The notes below the pieces were generated by a model. It was not told where the DNA came from and searched no databases. It saw only the letters and a list, made by a program, of their open reading frames with translations. Shown here piece by piece: positions 24,264 to 30,592 of a stretch of 30,592 nt of DNA. Position numbers and translations under genes: made by a program. How positions within the stretch are numbered: the first letter of the stretch is position 1; each line of letters begins with the position of its first letter. The DNA is taken from the NCBI GenBank assembly GCA_000697335.1, contig JNEM01009248.1:1-30592 (forward strand). Direction: 5' to 3'. The stretch is from Conidiobolus incongruus B7586 (Eukaryota; Entomophthoromycota; Entomophthoromycetes; Entomophthorales; Conidiobolaceae).

Positions 24264-24336
24264 TGCTATCGCCCGGGATCGAACCGAGGACCTTCTGCGT
24301 GTAAAGCAGATGTGATAACCACTACACAACGACAGC
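24264..24336 (-). tRNA. tRNA-Val: tRNA-Val (anticodon TAC)
   Basis: A 73-nt cloverleaf read on the minus strand. The acceptor arm GCTGTCG pairs with CGATAGC (one G-T pair), followed by discriminator A. The anticodon stem TCTGC/GCAGA holds loop TTTACAC, so the anticodon is TAC, reading GTA. The T arm CTCGG-TTCGATC-CCGGG is perfect, and the A box and B box (GGTTCGATCC) are intact. There is no intron. A TTTT terminator follows immediately. Functional by all visible criteria. Confidence 0.96.
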
Positions 24337-24370
24337 TTGCGCGATTTTAACTTATTTAATATATATAACG

Positions 24371-24569
24371 AACTAATTCTTTACTCATTAATTTTAATAT
24401 TTATTTATTTTATACTTTTATTTTATATATTTTATTCCTTTACCCATTTAACATATTCAAATTTTTCTATTTTATTCATATTATTTTATCTTTTCAACTT
24501 TTAAATTATTCTTTCTCATCTTATTACATTTTTACATATTCTTTTTTCATTTCATTTTATCACATTCTA
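24371..24569 (+). other. 199-nt tract with no G on the + strand
   Basis: By direct count, no G in 199 bases but 29 C. One G at 24570 interrupts, and the next is at 24600. Short T-rich phrases such as ttttatt and ttcat recur without a fixed period. It may be a worn low-complexity repeat or a transcription-linked strand bias. Confidence 0.85.
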
Positions 24570-24842
24570 GACTATTTTAATCATCTTATTTTATAATATG
24601 TTCATTTAATCTTGTATTTTCTCTAATTAAAATCATTTATTGATTTCAAATTTTGAATTATATTATTTGCCAAATACCTCTACATGAGATAGAATTATTT
24701 ACCTTTATTTTATCAATAATGTATAGAAATGATTGAATTTTAGATCTTTTTTATATTAAATTTTGATAAAATATATTTTTATATTTTTTTTCACTCTTAC
24801 ATTGTACTTATTTTTAATTATCCAATTATTAATATTGTAGAA

Positions 24843-24957
24843 TGCGCGATATATTTTAACTAATCAATTATAAATAAAAATTTAACAGGTTATTAATACC
24901 TCAATTATTGATTTATAATCCAATCACGAAAAAATACACCAAATTTAAATTCGCGTC
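24843..24957. promoter_or_regulatory. CGCG sites upstream of DNA ligase (MCB/E2F-like)
   Basis: TGCGCGAT at 24843-24850 and TTCGCGTC at 24950-24957 lie about 340 and 230 bp before the ligase ATG. On the other strand the second reads GACGCGAA, containing the ACGCGA variant of the MluI cell-cycle box. CGCG is rare in DNA this AT-rich. The yeast ligase CDC9 is a known MBF target at G1/S. Regulatory function here is inference. Confidence 0.4.
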
Positions 24958-25184
24958 AACATCCAATCAAGTATGAGATTTTAAATTAGATTAATAAACA
25001 TTATTAATTCTATAAAAGTTAAATGGATCTATAAAAACCCTGTGTTATTCCAGTCTGATAATCGTCATACAAAGTGTATCGATTTAAAGTTTCAATTGTA
25101 AATCGATTTTCAACAAAAAACTGATTAATTAAACAAAATAATTATTATCAATTTAGTAATAATAATAATAATAATATAAGCTTG

Positions 25185-27695
25185 ATGAAACAATCTAACA
25201 TTAAGTAAATATCAAATATAATGATTCTAAAATTAAAAATATTAATGATTCATTAGGAGTTTTTTCACTCGTACTAACAGTACCAATTCACCTAATAACA
25301 AACAAAAAAAAGTTCACATAACTGGCAACAGTGCTGATGAAGAAATTACAAATTTCAAAAAACTCAAATTATCTTCACAAAATAAAAAATCACGCACAGC
25401 AGTAAAGAATGAGGATGATATGGAAGTTGAGAGTGATAAAGTGGAAAAAAATAGTAAGAAAATTATCAAATCGAATGACGAAAATGGCGCACCCATAAAT
25501 CCTTACAAAGTGACAGACTCGCTGGATAATGATGAGGAGAAGCGAGAAGATAAGAAAGCAGCTCAAAAGATTGCGACAGAGAGCACTAGTCAGTCCCTAA
25601 AAGTAACCATTTCTGCAAAACCTCTAAATTACTCGGATTTGTGTCAATGTTTCGAAAAGGTGGAAAAAACTACCAAAAGATTAGAAATTATTAAGATATT
25701 GGCGGAATTTTTGACACAAGTTATTGAGAACTATCCGGACCAGTTGGTTCAAGTGATTTATTTGTGTATCAACAAAGTAATTTACATTATATAACTATTT
25801 GGTGATGATATATTAATATTTTAGATTGCTCCAGATTACGAAGGTCTCGAACTCAAGATTGGAGAGTCGATCCTCCTCAAAGCAATCGCTCAAGCCACGG
25901 GAAATACTGATGCAATGGTTAAAATACGCTATCAAAAGTTAGGGGATTTGGGACAGCTGGCGTATGATTGCAGAAAAGATCAAAAAACCTTGCTCAAGCC
26001 TAAAGAATTGACTGTGAGCGAAGTAATCAAGACGTATAGAGATATTGCTAACATATCGGGGCACTCTTCTATGAAATTAAAAATTGATAAAATTGTTAAG
26101 CTGTTGGTGAGTTGTAGGGATCAAGAGGCTAAATTTTTGATGAGATCTCTGAATGAATCCTTGAGAATTGGTCTAGCTGAGAAGACTGTGTTGTCGTCGT
26201 TGGCCCAGGCTAGTGTTTTAGCTAAATCAAGTATCTATATAACAATTATCAATTATAAAACAAATGCTTATTATTCGTTATTTTAGAAAAAAATATGAGT
26301 TCAGGCAAACTCGAAAAACAACTGGTAGAAGCTACCGAAATCATTAAATCCGTATATAGTGAAGTCCCCAACTATGAAATGATCATTCCAGTCATATTAG
26401 AGCAAGGTATTGAGAAGCTCCCAGATTTCTGCAAGCTCACACCCGGCATTCCCGTCAAGCCCATGTTGGCGCATCCCACGAAGTCGATTTCGGAAGTGTT
26501 GAACAGATTCGAAAATACGCCATTCACGTGTGAATACAAGTACGATGGCGAACGCGCCCAGATCCATAGGGATGCAAGTGGTAAAATTAAGATCTACTCC
26601 AGAAATGCTGAAGATTCGACACCCAAGTATCCCGACGTGTTGGAGCAGGTACAGAACTTTACCAAATGTGATACTTCTACTTTTATTTTGGATTGTGAAG
26701 CTGTAGCTTGGGATTCTGAAAAGAAAGAAATACTACCATTTAATATCTTAACCACCAGAAAACGCAAAGATGTTCAGGTTAAGGATATAACTGTAAAAGT
26801 GTGTTTATTTGCTTTCGATTTGTTGCACTTGAATGGCAAGTGCTTGTTGAGAACGCCTCTAGACGAAAGACGTAAACTCTTATTCGAACACTTCCAAGAA
26901 GTTACTGGTGTATTTACATTCGCCAAATCGATGGTGTCTGATGATGTGGAAGAAATTAACGAATTTTTAGATCAAAGTATCAGGGATAAGTGTGAAGGTT
27001 TAATGGTCAAGGTGTTAACTAATGACGAATCCACTTACGAACCTTCCAAGAGATCCAGAAATTGGTTGAAGGTGAAGAAAGATTATATGAATACTATTGG
27101 TGATACCTTAGACTTGGTCGTTATTGGCGCTTATTACGGTAAAGGTAAAAGATCCAACACCTTTGGCAAATATCTGTTAGCTTGCTACAATCCCAGAGAT
27201 GAAACATACCAAAGTATCTGTAAAATCGGTACAGGATTCACGGATGTTGATCTCTCGAATCATTACAATGAACTACAGCCTATCATCATTTCCAAACCTA
27301 GATCAGATTATGTCTATTCAACTGAAAAGTCACCAGATATCTGGTTCGAACCTCGATTCGTTTGGGAAGTAAAAGCTGCTGATCTGTCCATTTCTCCCAT
27401 TTATAAAGCTGGTATTGGAGAGGTAATATTTTTTTAATATTTCAATGTAATTAGATATTAATAATTGAATAGGTTGATTCCAATAAAGGTATTTCTCTCA
27501 GATTTCCTAGGTTCATTAAGAACAGAGAGAGAAAAGCCGAAGACGCTTCAGCAACCCAACTGGTAAATTTATTATTCACTACAGTTTAAATATGGTATTA
27601 ACGGATTTAAATAGATTGTTGATATGTATAAAAATCAGAATATTTTACAATCTAATAATAATCAAGCTTATGCAGATGACAATTTTGAATATTAA
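25185..27695 (+). CDS. CDC9: DNA ligase I, ATP-dependent (6 exons)
   Basis: Joins Okazaki fragments and seals excision-repair nicks in the nucleus. Exons 25185-25204, 25257-25776, 25825-26230, 26287-27422, 27473-27562 and 27615-27695 (introns 52, 48, 56, 50 and 52 nt) sum to 2253 nt, giving 750 residues (yeast Cdc9 is 755). The protein begins MKQSNIKSFF, a PCNA-interacting box (Q-x-x-I-x-x-F-F) at the very N-terminus as in other DNA ligase I enzymes. A Lys-rich disordered linker follows, then the DNA-binding domain (from about 150), then adenylation motif I EYKYDGERAQIH with nucleophile Lys about 400. The motif region LMVKVL and the OB fold come next, ending with KGISLRFPRFIK. The short exon 1 (20 nt) explains why the start is easily missed. 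CGCG sites upstream suggest S-phase control. Confidence 0.95.
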
Positions 27696-27824
27696 ATATT
27701 TTGAACAATTACCTATTTCAATTAATAAACTTTATTTTATGTATCTTTATAGATTTTATATTATTTAATCAAAGTCAGCAATCAGAAATCAATATCTTTC
27801 CTAAATAATATATATATTTATACT

Positions 27825-29125
27825 AAAGTTATATTAATATATAATCTATAAGGTCAGAATTAAAAAATCAGTTCTAATAAACTAATTTGTTGAAATTATT
27901 ACCTTGAATTTAAAATAATGGGAAATTTTTTAATTTCTGATTTTTCAAACCTAATATTAGTTTTAAATAAACAAATATATATATAATAAATAGGAAATTA
28001 TGTAGTTTTAAATTATATATATAATAACTTTTTGTTTAAAAAATTAACTTTTTAAAATTTGTTGTTTAATTTAATTATGCTTAAACTAAATAATAATTAT
28101 CAAAAGTTTTTTATTTTGGTATTAGTAAAACTTAACTATAAACCATCTAAAATTATTTAAAATTTACAAATAACTTTTAATAATAAAGTATTATCTAAAT
28201 CAACTATTTATTATTAGGTAAATTACTTTAAGGTTAAAAAAGAAACTATCTAAAACTTGTTAAAATTTAAAAGATTAGTTTTAACTGTTATTCTTTTAAT
28301 TATTAATAAAATGAAAAAATATATTGAAAACACCTTTTTATATTAGATATAGAATTATCTAATCACTTTAATTTTAGTTTTATAAGTTTTATATATATTA
28401 ATATTTAAACTTAAATTAATTGATAAAAATATAAAATAAATACCTTATAATTTAACTAAAGCAAATAAAAAATTAAAAATAACTATAATTAAACAGAGCT
28501 TATTAAAATATTACTACAAGTTAAGGTTTTTATAATATATTAATATTAAAAATAAATCTTAAGTTATTCTATATAATCTTTTAATTAAAAATAAAACAAA
28601 ATATTAAATTAAATTAAAATAATCTTATTTATAAATTCTAATAAATAAATATTAGTTAATATAATTAATAATAATAATAAATAGTTTATTTATTTATATA
28701 TTAATTTACCATTTAATTAATAATAAGCTTTATATTATTTTTTAAAAATAAAAGAATCTTTAATTAGTGTTTTTATTATAAATTAATGACATTTATTACT
28801 TAATATGAAAATTATAATTATATATAAACTTATAAAAGATTTTTTATATTAAAAATTAAAGAGTTACCATATCTAGTATATTCATTAGATTACAACCTAT
28901 ATAATTATAATTATTTTAGATAATCAAAAAATATTCTTATAGGAAAAAAATTCCTAAAAACAAATTAAATTAGATAATATAATTTTAAATTTAAATTCTT
29001 AATAAAAAAGCCAATTTTTAAGTGTTGAAAGATTGCTAAAACTATAATAAAAAGCTATTAATAATATAAGAGAGTAATAATTATATAATGTGTTTTAACT
29101 TTTATAAATCATATATTAATATTTT
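27825..29125 (+). repeat. Degraded AT-rich interspersed repeat, copy B
   Basis: Partner of 2065-3360 in direct orientation. Anchors: aaggtc (27851), attacc (27898), the 18-mer aatttctgatttttcaaa (27932-27949), aaaatttacaaa (28159-28170), agcttattaaaatat (28497-28511), ctattaataata near 29055 and atattaat (29113). The offset to copy A varies by only 13 nt over the whole length, so the two share ancestry with few net insertions or losses, although most individual bases have changed. No intact coding frame. Family not identified. Confidence 0.6.
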
Positions 29126-29371
29126 TATTTTAATTTTAAAATTATACCATTATTTAATTTCTATACTAATATATAATGGGCGATTTATAACATTTATTGA
29201 AAAATGATATTATTTAATAATTTTTTATGAGTATATTAATAAGCATAACACTGTGATAATATTAAAAATGATATTGAATGTTTATAAAAATCAAATATTA
29301 AACATTGAGTAATATATTTGAATTATTGGGGATTGATGATGAAATTGAATATAGGTCATTTAAAAAATAAT

Positions 29372-29443
29372 GGCAGCACAGCTCAAGGGAAGGGCGTGGC
29401 GTTCATAACGCCAAGGTTGGAGCATCCAAACTTCTCGCTGCTA
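29372..29443 (+). tRNA. Initiator-tRNA-Met-like gene (CAT), divergent or decaying
   Basis: A G+C-rich 72-nt island in AT-rich DNA that folds with exact tRNA spacing: 7-bp acceptor, D stem GCTC/GGGC, anticodon stem TGGCG/CGCCA with loop TTCATAA (anticodon CAT at 29404-29406), 5-nt variable loop, T arm and discriminator A. Initiator traits are the short AAGGGAA D loop and a T loop ATCCAAA with A at 54 and 60. A TTTT terminator follows at 29444. Departures: G-T instead of A-U as first pair, an A-C mismatch at acceptor pair 7-66, C-C where the universal 53-61 G-C pair belongs, C at position 57, and no GGG/CCC run in the anticodon stem. The B box is therefore weak. It is either a divergent working gene or a recent pseudogene. 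Confidence 0.55.
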
Positions 29444-30592
29444 TTTTCCTACCCTTCCAACTATTATATTTGATAATTCATATCCATTTAATAGATCAAA
29501 TAAGATTTATCTCTTTCCTGAAATGAATATTTTAAACTCATTAAATTTATTTGATAACAAAATTTCAAGATTCAATTCAACTAATTATCAAAAATATCTA
29601 GTAGTTCAAAAAGATAGTTCCTATACTTAAATCAAATAATATATTATGAACATAATTAAACTTCTTTAATTTTAGTATTGCTTTAAATGATTGTAAGCAA
29701 TCTAATAATTTATTATATTCATTATATTCACTATATTCACTATATATAATATAACTTTCTAAGAGTATTTCAACAAAAAACAAAATATCTGAATACCACA
29801 GAATTCCAAATTTTACATAGGTTAGACAAAGTCCATTTATCGAAATATCATATTATACAAAACACTCTATATCAATCATTGCCAAAGATCTTTAAGTAGT
29901 ATCTCTTAGCAAAAGGCTTCTAGAGTATGAAATTATAAACTAATTTGATTAACTTAAAGTTAGGAAAACTGATATAAAAAACACGCCTTATTTAAGCTAT
30001 TTTAAATCTGTAATTAAGCAAAGAAATATAAATTAAATTAAAGAACATCTTAAATTTCACTTATATACCTTAATAGAATTACTAACCCAATCAATATATT
30101 TTAATATTAACTTTATAATTACTTTACTAGCAAAGGATTTAAAATTAATTAAAAAATTAAAAGTATAAGTGCCTTATGGTTTAATTCAAGATTAAATAAA
30201 CCAAAGAAAAAATACAGTTAATATAAATTTATGCCATTATAATGCTTAGCTTATTTTACTTAAAAAATTATTATAATTGATAAATTATAAATTTTAGTAT
30301 ATGATTTATTACCAAAAAATAAAAAGTGCTTAGGTTAAAAAATCAAAACCATTATTATAAATTCCAAAACAAAAGTTATTTAAATAAAAATTATTATTAA
30401 TTATAATTATTAATAATACAACCACTTACTAATTATTACCATCAAAAATAAATTATATTAATAAAATATATTTTAGATTTTTAAAAACTAATAAATTAAT
30501 ATAAGAAAAATTTAATTAAAAACAACTTATTTTACATAATAATAATTATATACATATGAAAAAAATTATCAAAAATTTGTTTATTGAAAAAA
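29444..30592. other. AT-rich right end, possible third repeat fragment
   Basis: No protein gene recognised. From about 30070 the order of short phrases (tagaatta, ttaaaattaatt, ccttatggtttaa, gcttattttac) resembles the middle of copies A and B (for example ccttataatttaa at about 28443), so a third, more decayed and window-truncated copy is possible. A short tandem repeat lies at 29712-29747. Confidence 0.35.
29712..29747. repeat. 9-bp tandem repeat, 4 units
   Basis: ATTATATTC twice, then ACTATATTC and ACTATATAT. It gives a repetitive YSEYNEY-like reading on the minus strand that is not a real protein. Confidence 0.8.

Larger units (their letters stand above)
24337..25184. other. tRNA-Val to DNA ligase spacer and ligase promoter
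   Basis: Contains the G-free tract (24371-24569) and three CGCG-centred sites, listed separately. No protein or RNA gene seen. It must hold the ligase promoter and lies upstream of the minus-strand tRNA. Confidence 0.5.

Noticed and set aside
24371-24600. CRISPR-like or regular satellite array in the T-rich tract.
   Set aside because: No fixed repeat unit or spacer pattern; only compositional bias and recurring short T-rich words.
20742-27695. A DNA-repair gene cluster (TDG plus DNA ligase I).
   Set aside because: The two are 4 kb apart on opposite strands with MZM1, a cyclophilin and a tRNA between them. Eukaryotic housekeeping genes are often neighbours by chance.
29598-29783. Open frame of 61 residues on the minus strand.
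   Set aside because: Its repetitive Tyr/Ser/Glu/Asn part is the reading of the 9-bp tandem repeat. The composition is not protein-like.
29878-29925. Possible U2 snRNA 5' end: gatctttaagtagtatctctt resembles the branch-site-pairing region around GUAGUA.
   Set aside because: Only about 20 bases resemble U2. The following stem IIa, Sm site and downstream stems are not recognisable, and the 5' hairpin is absent. Chance or a remote fragment.
1-30592. Neocallimastigomycota (anaerobic gut fungi) as the source, suggested by the extreme A+T content.
   Set aside because: A full MZM1/LYRM7 gene implies respiratory complex III, which those fungi lack, and the uniformly short introns also do not fit well.

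Overview
The window reads as nuclear DNA of a fungus, probably an early-diverging lineage. The DNA is very AT-rich, and the 36 introns I could place are tiny (46-59 nt). Conserved eukaryotic genes sit between long, almost featureless AT stretches. A Spo71/Mug56-like PH-domain protein and an MZM1 that keeps the yeast-like D-N-E-T-I motif point to fungi. MZM1 (a Rieske-protein chaperone for respiratory complex III) argues against the AT-rich anaerobic gut fungi and other lineages without respiration. I cannot name the species.

Layout: 1-4270 is AT-rich and contains a short, less AT-rich island (about 840-1500) with unidentified small reading frames, then one copy of a degraded repeat (about 2065-3360). 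Arginyl-tRNA synthetase (4271-6254, 4 exons, two in-frame starts that suggest mitochondrial and cytosolic forms) and the mitochondrial chaperonin HSP10 (6979-7287, with a heat-shock element upstream) lie on the + strand with codon use typical of highly expressed genes. A Spo71-like protein (8784-11479) converges on a TOR kinase gene read on the minus strand (20173-11942; 23 exons; 2362 residues; intact from N-terminus to FATC). A TDG/Mug-family DNA glycosylase (21479-20742, minus) shares a 237-nt divergent promoter with MZM1 (21717-22298, 5 exons, one only 21 nt). Then come a cyclophilin with a large insertion (23151-24014), a tRNA-Val(TAC) on the minus strand (24264-24336), a 199-nt tract with no G on the + strand, and DNA ligase I (25185-27695, 6 exons, PCNA-binding box split by intron 1). 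The right end holds a second copy of the degraded repeat (about 27825-29125), collinear with the first at a nearly constant offset, and an initiator-tRNA-Met-like sequence (29372-29443).

The spliced models of TOR (7089 nt), ArgRS (1815), Spo71-like (2646), MZM1 (375), cyclophilin (816) and ligase (2253) are all multiples of three with no internal stop, and each aligns by eye with its family from start to end, so I trust the splice sites. All clear protein genes stop with TAA except TDG (TAG).

The genes are housekeeping functions (translation, mitochondrial folding and complex III assembly, growth control, base-excision repair and ligation), not a pathway cluster. I see no sign of an undescribed multi-gene system. 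The most unusual items are the cyclophilin insertion, the divergent initiator-tRNA-like gene, the strand-asymmetric G-free tract and the paired degraded repeats.
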